DNA from: Tetraselmis striata | Lineage: Eukaryota; Chlorophyta; Chlorodendrophyceae; Chlorodendrales; Chlorodendraceae | Reading direction: 5' to 3' | DNA length: 64,000 nucleotides | NCBI GenBank assembly: GCA_006384855.1 | Contig: VCJN01000708.1 | Location: forward strand, 310,001 to 374,000 | Shown: piece by piece, positions 26,785 to 37,282 of the stretch | Numbering within the stretch: the first letter of the stretch is position 1 | How the letters are laid out: every line of letters begins with the position of its first letter | Translations under genes and position numbers: made by a program | Notes under the pieces: generated by a model | The model's database searches: none | Told to the model about the DNA's origin: nothing | The model's input: the letters and a program-made list of their open reading frames with translations, nothing else

Positions 26785-27684
26785 TTACGCGTCCCCGATC
26801 TTAACCTTCCATGTTCCGTCGTCCATGTAGTACGCATCACAAAACCCGTAGTCGTTCGGGATATGGTGGTGGGTAACTCGGCGACCGTCCACGTCCCATA
26901 CCATGAACCCGTGACCGAGGACCCCTTCGCCGAAGTTCTGTTGGATCGCCGATCCGCAGTAGCCCCATGGGTTGGCGCCCGGAACCCATGACCAAGTCTT
27001 TGTGTAGTCATCGCGATGGACAACGTTCGCGCGGTGCACCTGGGGGACGTGGATATCCCCCAACATCACGGCGTCGAACCCGTCAAACCACGAGGTCGGG
27101 ACACCCGCTTGGAGAGCTGAACCGTTGGACAGCCGCGAATAGCAAACCGGGCCGTGGAAGGCCGCCACTCGGTGTTTCGCACCCCCTCCTAGGTCTCTGG
27201 GGAATTCGGGGAGAAGTTCGCGATGGCCACAGGTCGCGCCCGCCTCCAGCGCATCCTGAACGGTGACGACGGAAAACGAAAGGTCTCCGAATCTGTAAAC
27301 TCCCGTTTTGTTCATGATGTGGACACCAGGAATCTCGTTGTTTCCCAATACAACAGCGACCAAATCCGGAGATTTGGGGTGCGCCCGCGACTGCGACTGC
27401 GACTGCGACTGCGACTGCGACTGTTGAAAATCGTGGTTTCCCGCCAAAACGTAGACGGGACACGCGCGCGAAACCTCCCGTACAAAAGACCGGAAAAGGT
27501 CCGCGCCGCGCGCCGAAAATTTGTACTTCGAGTGTAAAACGTCGCCTGCAATGAGACACACGTCCGGATTCACATCTGGTATTTTGCGGATAATACTGTC
27601 AAACACGGACCTGTACTCTGTATATCTGTCATTGTCGGTGGGGGAACACCGTACGTGTAAGTCGGCCAGGTGCAAAACGCGCAT
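26785..27684 (-). CDS. Mre11/SbcD-like DNA repair nuclease (299 aa)
   Basis: Metallophosphoesterase motifs occur in order: HLADLHVR (I), LIAGDVLHSK (II), VLAGNHDF (III), AFHGPV (IV) and LGDIHVPQ (V). These supply the two-metal active site that cuts DNA ends and hairpins. A Ser-Gln repeat (SQSQSQSQSQS) from a 6-bp DNA repeat at 27,397-27,423 expands a loop after motif III. The length (~300) matches gp47 and compact viral SbcD proteins. The start at 27,684 gives MRVLHLADLH, the canonical beginning. It is upstream of the Rad50-like gene, so the two likely formed one complex. The frame is open. Confidence 0.85.
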   Translation of the reverse strand: MRVLHLADLHVRCSPTDNDRYTEYRSVFDSIIRKIPDVNPDVCLIAGDVLHSKYKFSARGADLFRSFVREVSRACPVYVLAGNHDFQQSQSQSQSQSQSRAHPKSPDLVAVVLGNNEIPGVHIMNKTGVYRFGDLSFSVVTVQDALEAGATCGHRELLPEFPRDLGGGAKHRVAAFHGPVCYSRLSNGSALQAGVPTSWFDGFDAVMLGDIHVPQVHRANVVHRDDYTKTWSWVPGANPWGYCGSAIQQNFGEGVLGHGFMVWDVDGRRVTHHHIPNDYGFCDAYYMDDGTWKVKIGDA

Positions 27685-27851
27685 GGGTCGTACTGCCGCG
27701 CCAGATATTGCGTCACGCGCCTATTTAGGCGTTTTACCCCAGACATAAACCGAGCGAAACACCAGCTCCTTCTCACAACTCAAATTACATCACACGCCTC
27801 ATCACACGACTCATCCATCCATCACTCGCCTCATCCATCCATCCACCCACC

Positions 27852-28930
27852 ATGGCATCTACCATCCACTCGCCCGAGTCGACTACCAAGAGAAGGATGT
27901 CCCTGGACGACACCGCGGTCCCTCCTCCCTCAAAAGCCATGTTCGTCGGGGTCATAAGAAGACTCCACGCCTTCCGAAAGGAGACCCTGGAAGCTCGATC
28001 GGCGGACGAGGTCCTGGCGTTTGTGTACAACAGACCCACCTTTTTGGAGGGCGTTCCCACCTGCTTTTTGCTCTCTGAGGTCGAGCGCGTGGTTCCCAAG
28101 GTCTCCGCGCGCAACGGCCCCGTCGACATATGGAACCATATGGTGGACCAGGCTCTCTCGACGAGGTTCAAGACCGCCGTCGCTTTCCTCAACTCCCACC
28201 CGGAACACCGCAACGCCGTGGTCTACGAGATCCCGATGAACTCGATGAAAGGCGACCTCGGAGAGCTTTACACAAACCACGACATCACGCTCCGGGGCAA
28301 GATCCCCCCGGAGTGGATCGCCGAGGCCGTGGTGTGCGTCCCCGACTACTCGCCCGAGGAGTGCCGCTCCTTTCCGATCAACCTGACGGGGTCTTCCGTG
28401 ATGGCCAGACACGTCCTTGTGAGGACCGATAGGACACCGTGTTTGGAAGTCGCCCACACCATACAGGAGCTTCGGGCGGTAGATGTGCTTCACGTTCCCG
28501 GCGACGCACACGCGATCTACGAGTTTCTGAAGGACCTCAACGCCAAGCCACCGAGCTTCGTTCAGGATGTCGTGTTCGGATCAAGATCCAGGATCAGTGT
28601 TCAAAAAACATCGTTCCCGAAGTACTACGTTGTTTGGGCCCTGGAGGACTTGTGTGAGGATCTGGAGACGGGCGCGAACCCCTGCGCGGACACGACTCTG
28701 GCGTTTGTCATCCACTCGATCGACATTCTTTCTCGTCGCGGGATCATCCCGGACAGGGTTCACTACACATCGATGGTCATGGCCGCCATTCATGAGGGGC
28801 TCCAGTGCGGCCTCGAGTCGAACATGTCCTTCACCGACAAGACCATCTTTAGCCGATCGGATATGCGACAAAGCGCCAGCTGGAAGAAGAGGGCTCGTCC
28901 ACCTTCATTTCTTCGTCATAACCAATCAGA
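27852..28930 (+). CDS. Hypothetical viral protein (about 350 aa)
   Basis: Starts MASTIHSPESTTKRRM, a polar tail followed by a globular protein (FVGVIRRLHAFRKETLEA, CFLLSEVERVVPKVS, VVYEIPMNSMKGDLGELY). It contains helical segments and no membrane span. Downstream the coding text changes abruptly to beta-rich fibre-type sequence beginning MATFKTTVKDG at 28,932, so I treat that as a separate gene. I do not recognise the family. A TCCATCCATCCA/CTCATCAC repeat precedes the ATG at 27,790-27,845. Confidence 0.5.
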
Positions 28931-28931
28931 A

Positions 28932-31655
28932 ATGGCGACGTTTAAGACCACTGTTAAGGACGGTGTCAGCTTGCCGTTCGTTTACCAGTCGGCCCAATCC
29001 AAGACGACCGACCCCCTAGTAACTCTCGAGTTTCGGAACCGAGACGAAGACGCCCAGCAGGTGTACCAGATGGCCTCCGTGAATGTACTTGATAGCAAGG
29101 CGAACGCTTTGCAGAACAGGTTCGGGACAATTTCTTTCGCAACATCAAGTAACGGGTTTTTAACCGAAGCCGTAAGAATAACCGATCAGAACTTCGTCGG
29201 AATCAACAACTCAAACCCCGTTTCCGAGCTTGATGTGAAGGGCGACTCCACTTTCACCGGGAATTTGTCGATCTCAAACGGGAAGGTATCCCTATCGGGC
29301 GACCTCGAGATGACGGGCGGTAGCCTTACGGTCGACGGGTCCGCTCTGAGCGAGACGATATCCTACGACTCAAACCTTGGCCAGCTTACTCTTATCGCGG
29401 CAGGAGAGTCGCAAGTGTTCATAACATCCACGGGACTCGTCGGTATAGGGACCTCGAACCCGACCGAGAAGCTAACCGTGAACGGTAATGTTTTTGCGAC
29501 GGGGAGCGTGATCGACGGGATACGCGGAGACCTCGGGGCGTACGTGGACGCTTTGTCTAACGGCGTGTTAACCGGCGACGCGATCGGCGATTCGAACATA
29601 CTATCGCGTCACCACGCGCCCAACTCTATCCTAGACATCCATATCAGCGATCAACTATCCGTGTCAGTGGGAGGAACGGGGGTGTCCAACATCGAGGCGA
29701 CCAGGATCCCCGTCGGAAACGACACGGGGTCGATACAGACGTTCGCAGACTTGACGTTCCACGAATCCACTCTGAACACGTCTAATGTAGTCACAACAGG
29801 TTCCTTGGGCGTGGGAACCGCCATAGTCCCGGATTCCAAGGCTCACATCGGCGGAAGCATACGCGTTGACGATAAGCTTAGGATCGGAGGGATCAACATA
29901 CCCGACGGATTGGAAAACCAGGTCATATCCGTAGTCAACGCTTCAAACCTTCAGTACATATACCCTCACACCGACCTATTTGAGTCTCCGATAGTTGCAG
30001 CTGTCTCACAACCAGTAACGGAGGAGACAAATACTAACGTTCTGGATACTCTTCAGATTATACCGCAGTTCGAAAGGATGTTGCTACATGAAACAAGCCG
30101 TTTCTTCCCATCCGATTCGAACTCGCTCACGATAACACAGAACCCAGATGACAGGGTTCTCATTCTGTACGAGTTTTTCTCGTCCAGAACCGACAATGTC
30201 GACCAGACCGTGAGGGCTCGCGCCAACCTTAGCGTTTCCGGCCAGATTGGCACAGACGCGTACACGGCCCACAAGGTAAACAACGTCAACAACGATCTCC
30301 ATACAAGCATTGTCGGTGGTTTTTTGCAGCCCTCCTCCGAGGAGACGCTGAGCTACGACTTCATACGACAGTTCGATGCCGGCTCGGGACTGGTTTCGTG
30401 GGGAAAGGAGTCAACTTCCATCGTATACAAATGGCCGACGGGAAACGACGTCTACCACGGACAAAGCCTTGGATTGGCACAGAGTCTGACGACGGGGCTT
30501 GATACCGCAAACATTTCGAACGTGTTCGTGACGGATCCCGGAACCTTCTCTAGTTCTGCATCCGGGTTCACGATGGCTAGCGAGGCCACAGTCCTTGTTT
30601 TCGGATCCTGTACAACGGGAACGGCGAACGACAAAACCCGCCACAACCTGGAGGTCAACGGTTCTCCCGCCAACTCCATGGACTACTACAGCCCCGAATC
30701 GCCCCAGTTCGCGACCACTTCCTTTTTCCAGATCCTGTCGTTGTCCACTTCCGACGCCGTCAGGGTCACGCACGCGACTTACGGATCATATTCGGGAAGC
30801 GTTTCGGGAGTTTCTCTGAGTGCGGCGGTGGTTCCGCCGGATTCGAGCGCTCAGGTCAACTACACCCTGCAATCACGTCTGGTTTCGCGGTGGCGGACAA
30901 CACATTCGAAAAAATTACATGGGACAGGGCCAGCGTCCTTGGGTCCGGGTACGCGCTCGGGTCCACGACACTAACAATAACGAAGAGCGGACTCTACTTG
31001 ATATGCGGGAACGCGTCCGTGTACCAGAACGCCCCGGGGTCTACCGGGGTTCTGGTTCGTCTCGTCCAGGATATTTTCACCACGGCGGCGACGGGGTACA
31101 CACTATTTGACGAATCCGATACGCAGTCGACCACCAGCTTTGTCGCCTTCAAGGAGTTTGCTGCCGGAACCGTGTTCGAAGTGGATATCATGGCGAATCA
31201 GGCGATCGAAGTGTTCAATGCGTCCCTTAGCGTGATCAGGTTCGAAAACAGATATCGACCCGACCCTCCTGAAATATGGAACGTACTACAAAAGGGCGAT
31301 TCTAGACGAAAGTATTGAGAACGATTCAAGCGACTTTTTCAAAGCTTTCGAACTTCTGACCGGAACGGTTCCCAGGGGTCTTTACAGAGTATCCCTAAAT
31401 TCTGTCCTCGCCAGGGTTAGGAATGAAGAATACGAGTTTCAGATTCTAGTCGACAATACCGTCGTAGTCGAATCTGTAGGAAGGTGTCCAGGCCCGAACG
31501 GCAACGAAAGGTCGGTAGTCCGAAACGAGGTCGTTCGTCTCGAGGAGGGCGAACACACCATTCGGTTCAACTTCAGAACCCTCGACACGACCACGTTTTT
31601 AAGTTCCGCGAGACTGTTAGCCGGTTCGAGTCTGGAAATATTCAGACTACAATAA
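28932..31655 (+). pseudogene. Fibre-like structural protein gene 1 with C1q-like head, looks broken
   Basis: About 900 codons. The shaft has phage/algal-virus fibre repeats: FVGINNSNPVSELDVKGD, STFTGNLSI, VGIGTSNPTEKLTVNGN, a pattern typical of trimeric tail fibres. A shared module (GGSIRVDDKLRIGGINIPDG ... YIYPHTDLF) links to the paralogue at 31,660. Beta-sandwich modules follow, one resembling C1q/TNF heads (TLTITKSGLYLICGN). The final ~110 codons end FRTLDTTTFLSSARLLAG ... LEIFRLQ. There are about two breaks. It is the likely receptor-binding appendage of the virion. Confidence 0.65.
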
Positions 31656-31659
31656 AGAA

Positions 31660-32882
31660 ATGGGGGAAGTTATCAACATTGTTGGAAGAATAGACGATTT
31701 ACCGTCGCTGATAACCCGGATCGTGTCGGACGTGGGCGTCACGCCTAACCGGGTATCGATAACAAACAATGTGTTAACTCTCGGTTTCGCTACAAGTCTC
31801 ACCGCTCAACAGAAAACCGATATTCGGGGCCTTGTCGACATAGCGGAGGAAATCGCGGAAGAAGCGGCTCAGATCGAGGCGTCGGGCGGAAACCCCGATA
31901 GCGTCACAGCAAACAATGTCGACGTTTTGGGCCCAGGAGTGTTCCAGTCGACCCTGGACGTGGCAGGTTCGTCCACATTCAGTAACGACGCGACGTTCAA
32001 TAGTAATGTTACCATTCTCGGTTCGCTGGACGTTGATATGTTAACCGTCGCCTCCTCCATTTCGTTCCCGGCCACGATCGGAGTCCCCGACGGCGGAACC
32101 GGCGCGACCTCCTTGGCGGACAACAAATTGCTTATCGGGAACGCCGCCGGCGCGATCCAGACGGACCCCTCGCTGGAGTACGCGGCAAACACCTTGTCGG
32201 CTCCCAACGTCACCGTTTCCGGAACCACGTCCACGGACACCCTCAACGTCGCCTCCTCCATTTCGTTCCCGGCCACGATCGGCGTCCCCGACGGCGGAAC
32301 CGGCGCGACCTCCTTGGCGGACAACAAATTGCTTATCGGCAACGCCGCCGGCGCGATCCAGACCGATCCCTCGCTGGAGTACGTGGCAAACACCTTGTCA
32401 GGTCCCAACGTCACCGTTTCCGGAACCACGTCCACGGACACCCTGAACGTCGCCTCCTCCATTTCGTTCCCGGCCACGATCGGCGTCCCCGACGGCGGAA
32501 CCGGCGCGACCTCCTTGGCGGACAACAAATTGCTTATCGGGAACGCCGCCGGCGCAATCCAGACCGACCCCTCGCTGGAGTACGTGTCTAACACCTTGTC
32601 AGCTCCGAAAATCGACGTGTCTGATAGCATTGTTATCGGGACCACTCTGGATCTAGACTCCGCTCTACACGTGGGGGGAAGCGTCCGCGTGGACGACAAG
32701 ATCAGAGTGGGCGGAATCAACATCCCGGACGGCAGCAACAACGAGATAATTCACGTCATCAATAGCTCCAATCTGGCATACATTTACCCGCACACTGATA
32801 CGTTCGACTTCCCGATAACGGCAGCTGTTTCCCAGCCTGTCAATACGGTCACCGTCGCGTCCACACTGGACTCCCTTTTAAA
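31660..32882 (+). pseudogene. Fibre-like structural protein gene 2, cut by a transposon
   Basis: Starts MGEVINIVGRIDDLP five bases after the stop of fibre gene 1. A helical N-terminal part is followed by three copies of a 67-residue repeat (SSISFPATIGVPDGGTG ... LIGNAAGAIQTDPSLEY). The module GGSVRVDDKIRVGGINIPDG ... IYPHTDTF shared with fibre gene 1 comes next. Coding similarity to the paralogue ends at about 32,880, where the second transposase begins, so the C-terminal head is lost to the insertion. PDGGTGAT repeats are common in viral and phage fibre shafts. Confidence 0.7.
32047..32649 (+). repeat. Three 201-bp tandem repeats in fibre gene 2
   Basis: The string GTCGCCTCCTCCATTTCG recurs at 32,047, 32,248 and 32,449, exactly 201 bases (67 codons) apart. 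The first two units are nearly identical and the third diverges after ~140 bases. Near-identity implies recent duplication or gene conversion, changing fibre length. Confidence 0.95.
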
Positions 32883-32887
32883 AATCG

Positions 32888-33817
32888 TTGCGAAAAGTAG
32901 CATCTCTGTATGGTTGCTCACCATCGACACTATCTAGATGGGTCAGGCGATCCACACTTCTACCGTTGGAAAGAAAACCGAGAAAGAGAAAGTTTCAATA
33001 CATTTCTGATACCGTATGCTCGCTCCTAGATTCCGACCCTTTTCAAAGCATGGATGAATTAGTGGACAAGTTACGAAATTCAGGATTTCGGATTTCTAAA
33101 TCAACGCTTCAAAAGTACATCAAAGAATTGATGTACACTAGGAAACGAACGCGGACAAGATACACAAGAACGGTGCCGTCTACGGCTGAAGCTCAAAGAT
33201 TTGTGACACTATGTGAGTCCGCCACCGAAATTCTATCCATTGACGAAAGCAGTGTTTTGATGGAAAGCACCCCCTTGTATGGCTATAGTCGGAAAGGTAC
33301 TCGACTCACAAAATGCACGTCGAAAAACCCTCGTGCAACCAGATTGTCACTTATCCTCGCCATATCGAATACAAGAGGTGTTGTATCATACGAAACCGTG
33401 AAAGGCAGTGTAAATTCTGAAATATACTCAATTTTTTTGAAAACAATCGAATCACAAGATGCTGTCGCAATAATGGACAACGTACGGTTCCACCACAGTC
33501 AGAAGGTCAAGGAAGCCGCGGAGGAGAAGGGTATTCGTATTGCATATACAACACCGTATTGCCCAGACTGGAATCCAGTCGAAAATGCATTTTCGGTCAT
33601 AAAGAGCAAGAAACGCAGGTTTAGCGACTCTCTATCTGAAGCAATAGCGCTAGTTACTCCGGAAAAATGTAAAGCGTTCTTCCGCCATTCAATACAATGC
33701 GTCAAAGAACGGCTACATAAAGGATTTTGTCAGGGAAGGGATTTGTACTATACTGATGTTTGTCGCGTAAGGATCCCACGTAGGGCTAATCCCCCGGGAA
33801 GAAGGACCCCTGGTTAG
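32888..33817 (+). pseudogene. DD34E transposase, N-terminally truncated (309 aa frame)
   Basis: The frame enters at LRKVASLYGCSPSTLSRWV, which aligns with residues 21-39 of the transposase at 11,084, so about 20 N-terminal residues are missing. The catalytic triad is intact: LSIDESSVLME, IMDNVRFHHS and NPVENAFSVIK, again with 34 residues between the last two. Identity to the first copy is visibly moderate (roughly half), so they are distinct lineages rather than a recent duplication. The tail after ~33,740 (RRANPPGRRTPG) is probably run-on beyond the original stop. Confidence 0.8.
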
Positions 33818-33841
33818 AAGATCCCACGCATGGTGGAGTGA

Positions 33842-34035
33842 CATGGTGGAAGATCCTTCGCTTCATTGCGTGGATTGCCTTTCCCTCGTTCTCGCGAAGC
33901 CAACTAGGATAGAAGCAGACGGATCCCGCGCAGGACGGATCCCGCGTAGGGTGGAGCAGGATCCTAACCTACACTGCGCAGATCCCATTAACCTCGTATT
34001 CGCGAAGCCATCCAGGACAAAAGCTTAACGCGACG
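33842..34035 (+). repeat. Imperfect ~110-bp tandem duplication between transposase and Fanzor
   Basis: Two units share GGTGGA, a GCGTGGATTGCCTTTCCCTCG / GCGCAGATCCCATTAACCTCG core, TCGCGAAGCCA and a C(T/C)AGGA(T/C)A(G/A)AAGC box. No gene is visible in 33,818-34,131. It may hold the promoter of the following Fanzor gene or a small RNA; this is inference. Confidence 0.6.
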
Positions 34036-34131
34036 GGTCGCGGGGTTTTGGTAGCACGGTCTCACCGAGAACAGCCTGTAGTCAACTGGAAAACGACTTA
34101 ACACATAGCTTCGCATGGTACCGTATCAACC

Positions 34132-36248
34132 ATGTCCCCCAAGAAGAAAAAGAAACCAGGAGAGTCAAGTAGAAACTCGAAGGTCAAAGGAAAGAAGTGC
34201 ACCACTGTCAAACGATGATTGAAGAAGACCATCACATGAGACCAGGTCAAGGTCCTCAATGTCGTCGATGAGCTGGTTGACCATATCTCTGACATCACGC
34301 ACCGGGGCAGCCTGGTTGTGTATCTCGCCATACATAAGGCTTTGTTGGATGGATACGGGCACCTTCCTGACTGGCTGTTGAGCGAGAAGAAAGACAGCTT
34401 CTTCTTTCAAGCCTTCACGCGAGGACTATCCACTCTGGGTCAAGAACCTGATTGTGGAAGTGACGTGGATGAGTCCAACCCTGAGGTTCAAGCGGATGGA
34501 AGCCAGAGCGAACTGATCGATGCCACGGTCTCGCGGTTGGAATGGTGATCTCAAAGGTCTGAAAGTTCCCCGTTTGAATGGTGACACGCAGGCAATCGCC
34601 TATGCCTCCAACCAATTTCGAGTCAACTTCTTCAACCACGTCGAGGAGAACTTCGATGCCAGACTCAAGCGATACGTGTCGACCCTGGGCAAAGTTTTTA
34701 TGAACTACAAGTGGCCAAAAGGGCAGAAAAGGAAAGCTGTTCTGTATGTTACCTGTTACGAGGACGACAACAGGGAACTTCCAAATGCCGTGCCTATGCA
34801 GGTTGCTCTTCACCTCGTGAAGCTGCGAGAACTCATCCGAGAGAAGGTTTACTGTCCGAACTTGAAGCGCGAATCTGATGTTCTGGACATGATGGGCAAG
34901 ATGGAAATCTTCAAAAACAGCGAGTATATCAATCACAAAAGGGCTGTCATCAAGAACAGGAAGTCCGTTTTGGCAAAGATCGAGATATCTTATTCGATTC
35001 TTCGCCGCGTGAACGCCTGGAGAGGTAAGGGTTTCTCGATCACACCTTTATGCTCACTCGGTCGAAAACACGTTACGATCGACGACAGAGTTTTTCGCCA
35101 CTTCTTTGTACCTCGGTTACTGGAAACTGGATATTTCGGCGACGAAGCTCAACTGCGAGTCAAGAATGACGAAAGTCTTGGTAGATTGGAACGCGAGCAA
35201 GCCCTATCGAAGGCGCAGCGAACCAGACCGCTGGCGGCCATACGCAAGGAAATAGTCCTCCTCAAGAAGCTACGACGCGAGACCATCAAGCATTGGACGT
35301 CCGCTGTATCGCTAGGCGAGGTTTTCAATCTGAAAGTCCCCGGGAAGTCAGACGAGTGGAACGTCACTTCTTCTGTGAAGACCGACGGCTACTCTTTCTG
35401 TCACGGACTATACAAAGAAGAAAAGGCGCTCACAAGAAAACATGCGTTGATGGAGGGATGTCTCGACACGGTACCTCCCAACCGCGCCAGCGTCGGTAAC
35501 GACATGGGCGTCAAGAACATTCACTATGTTGCAACGGAAGGATACAAGGCAATCTTGACAGGTTCGAAGTACTACATCGACGGACATATCAACAAACACA
35601 AGGCTCTTGTTGCGAGGAGACAGAAGCGCGAGGCGAAAGATGCGATCACCGAACTTGGTTTTTGCAACTCCAAGACCTATGACATCCAGTTCGCCCTTCA
35701 GTACGTCAGAACCGTTGCGACACATAAGCAAAAACTGAAGAAAGCCTTTGGTGGGAAGGAAATCTCAAGGAGCAAGATGGATGTCTTCATCCACAAGGCT
35801 GCGACATTGGACCGGTTTGTCAACAGAGTAAAGAAACACACCGGCAACTAACAACGCGGTTATGTGCGTCGGAGTTCCCACCTTCAACTGTTGTATGGGA
35901 GGATGCAAAAGCGTGCCAACTACAACAGCTTTCAAGCGAGCGAAGCGTATCATGGACGTGATTCCTGTGGACGAGTGCCACACTTCTCAGATATGTCCAT
36001 TCTGCAACTCGTTCCTCATCAAGCCAAGGAAGATTAATGATCAAGGAAGACTCGTGGAAGTTCAAGGCCTCAGACTGTGCGGATCCACAGATTGCTTGAG
36101 GCGCTATGGCCACCACGACTACGCTAGAGATCCGAATTTGTGGGAAGGTTACGTGCGCCTCTCGAGAGATAAGGTTGGAGCCTTGAACATCAAGAGAGTC
36201 GCCGGTCTCCAAAACGAGGAGAGACCAGTTCCACTACGTAGGACCTAG
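34132..36248 (+). pseudogene. Fanzor homologue, decayed (two in-frame TGA, about two frameshifts)
   Basis: The reading begins MSPKKKKKPGE, a nuclear-localisation-like start. Two TGA codons fall in frame near 34,216 and 34,237. The text then continues (VVDELVDHISDITHRGSL) like the N-terminus of the first Fanzor. The frame changes near 34,540. The body 34,520-35,851 has VKTDGYS and the RuvC-I-like GNDMGVKN. A second frame change lies at about 35,840-35,850, after which 35,862-36,248 carries the zinc ribbon (CPFC ... CGSTDC, all four cysteines) and the last RuvC motif SRDKVGALNI. It is non-functional as it stands. Confidence 0.8.
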
Positions 36249-36397
36249 CAAAATAGCTCTAGTCGTATCTCCCTTGTGGAGATGTCGTGGACATCCTGCC
36301 ATCCAATTCGCTTGGGTGTTTGGGATTACACGATCCTCGCCGAGAGGACACTAGTTGGATACGAGGGGTGTTGCATAATATTTTGCCCCCTGCTGTA

Positions 36398-37061
36398 AGT
36401 TTATAAGCTCTTTACGTGGATTTGTTCCTGTACTACATACGGCTTTTATGAGATCAACCAAAGATATGAATTTATGGTTGTTTAGTGTAGTGACCCGAAC
36501 CTGTTTACCGCTAAATAGTGCGTCTACCTCATCGGAGAACGTGTAGTATTGTTGTGGAGTGTCATTTTCGTCTTCCGTGGAGGTAGAATGGGGGGTCACG
36601 AAGCTGTACCCTGGAGGTACAGCTTCGTGGTGTTCTTGAATTCCCGTAGAATGGTCATCCGCCAAGGTGTTTACTCCATCGATACCCACGTCCCTAATGT
36701 GACCTATTTCAGTGGAAGGTGGGATATGCGTGGCTTCGTAACCGTCGCCTCTTGTGTGCACCACGTTGGGATCCACATATGTTGTTGTCGGCAGTGCCGT
36801 ATCGGGAACGTCGTCTCCTGTTGGTGCAGGAGATGATGGACCGGCAACCCATCGGTATTTGCAACCGTGTCTACTATAATCGGAATCTTGTTCACATTTG
36901 CCAATCAAATCGACAAAAAGCCTTTTGAAATTACCTGGGTCGGATCTTTTATAGATACCCCTGGCCATTAGATACTGAACAGCTTTATATATGCTTGAAA
37001 ATTGCTTGACCTCTTCGGTGTTGGTGTTCAGGAGCTCTACGGGCTTCGCGACTGTCCTCAT
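36398..37061 (-). pseudogene. Viral gene cut at its 3' end by the transposon
   Basis: Starts MRTVAKPVELLNTNTEEVKQFSSIYKAVQYL. The N-terminal ~70 residues (FSSIYKAVQYLMARG ... GCKYRWVAG) resemble small DNA-binding repeats found in intron-encoded nucleases (SIxxAxxxL ... Y.W), a weak match. A Pro/Thr/His-rich linker follows. The C-terminal part (TLNNHKFISLVDLIKAVCSTGTNPRKE) looks like a short Bro-N/antirepressor-type fold. The coding then enters the transposon terminal repeat at 36,397. The family assignment is tentative. Confidence 0.5.
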
Positions 37062-37282
37062 TTATATCGCGTTCAAAAAAATTCCAGGGCTAATGTACGC
37101 GTACTGACGCACCCCGGGATTGGGGCGTCGGGGTACTAGAGGTAGCTGAACTCGCCCTTGAGATCCATCTTGTCCTGCAGCATCAGTTGGTCATCAAACA
37201 CTTAAAAAAATGGGGACAGCAGATTTAGGGTTTAGGGTTAAAAACCCGTGCATAGCCACCATCTGACGCAATCCCGCGCGCC
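37062..37282. other. Virus-host transition region
   Basis: No gene is visible. It contains a TTTAGGGTTTAGGGTT stretch at 37,224-37,239, like motifs seen between viral genes. To its right codon character, repeats and base runs become host-like. No target-site duplication can be defined because the other virus end is outside the window. Confidence 0.5.

Larger units (their letters stand above)
32883..36397 (+). mobile_element. Second transposase + Fanzor transposon, left end lost (3.5 kb)
   Basis: It has the same gene order as 11,021-14,126: DD34E transposase then Fanzor on the same strand. The right end GGTGTTGCATAATATTTTG...CCCTGCTGTA stops at 36,397 and matches the family terminal repeat. 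No left terminal repeat is found: the element starts inside the transposase N-terminus at the broken edge of fibre gene 2. The gene on the right (36,398-37,061) is cut as well. Two different genes are cut at its ends, so a deletion probably accompanied or followed insertion. The Fanzor gene is degraded, so this copy is older than the first. Confidence 0.75.
1..37250. mobile_element. Endogenous giant virus segment (Nucleocytoviricota), fossil, left end outside window
   Basis: This stretch is gene-dense and intronless, with genes on both strands and short spacers. It contains nucleocytoplasmic large DNA virus hallmarks (D5 primase-helicase, fibre-like proteins) and typical accessory genes (Mre11/Rad50-like pair, RNA ligase, MYND and RING proteins, kinase). 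To the right the DNA changes to intron-rich, poly-G-rich algal sequence. No viral gene is seen after 37,061, and the boundary is placed at about 37,250. The copy looks broken: about ten genes are damaged and transposons of one family have inserted several times. Several long genes remain open, suggesting moderate age. The virus order cannot be fixed without a capsid or polymerase gene, and neither is in the window. Confidence 0.85.
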
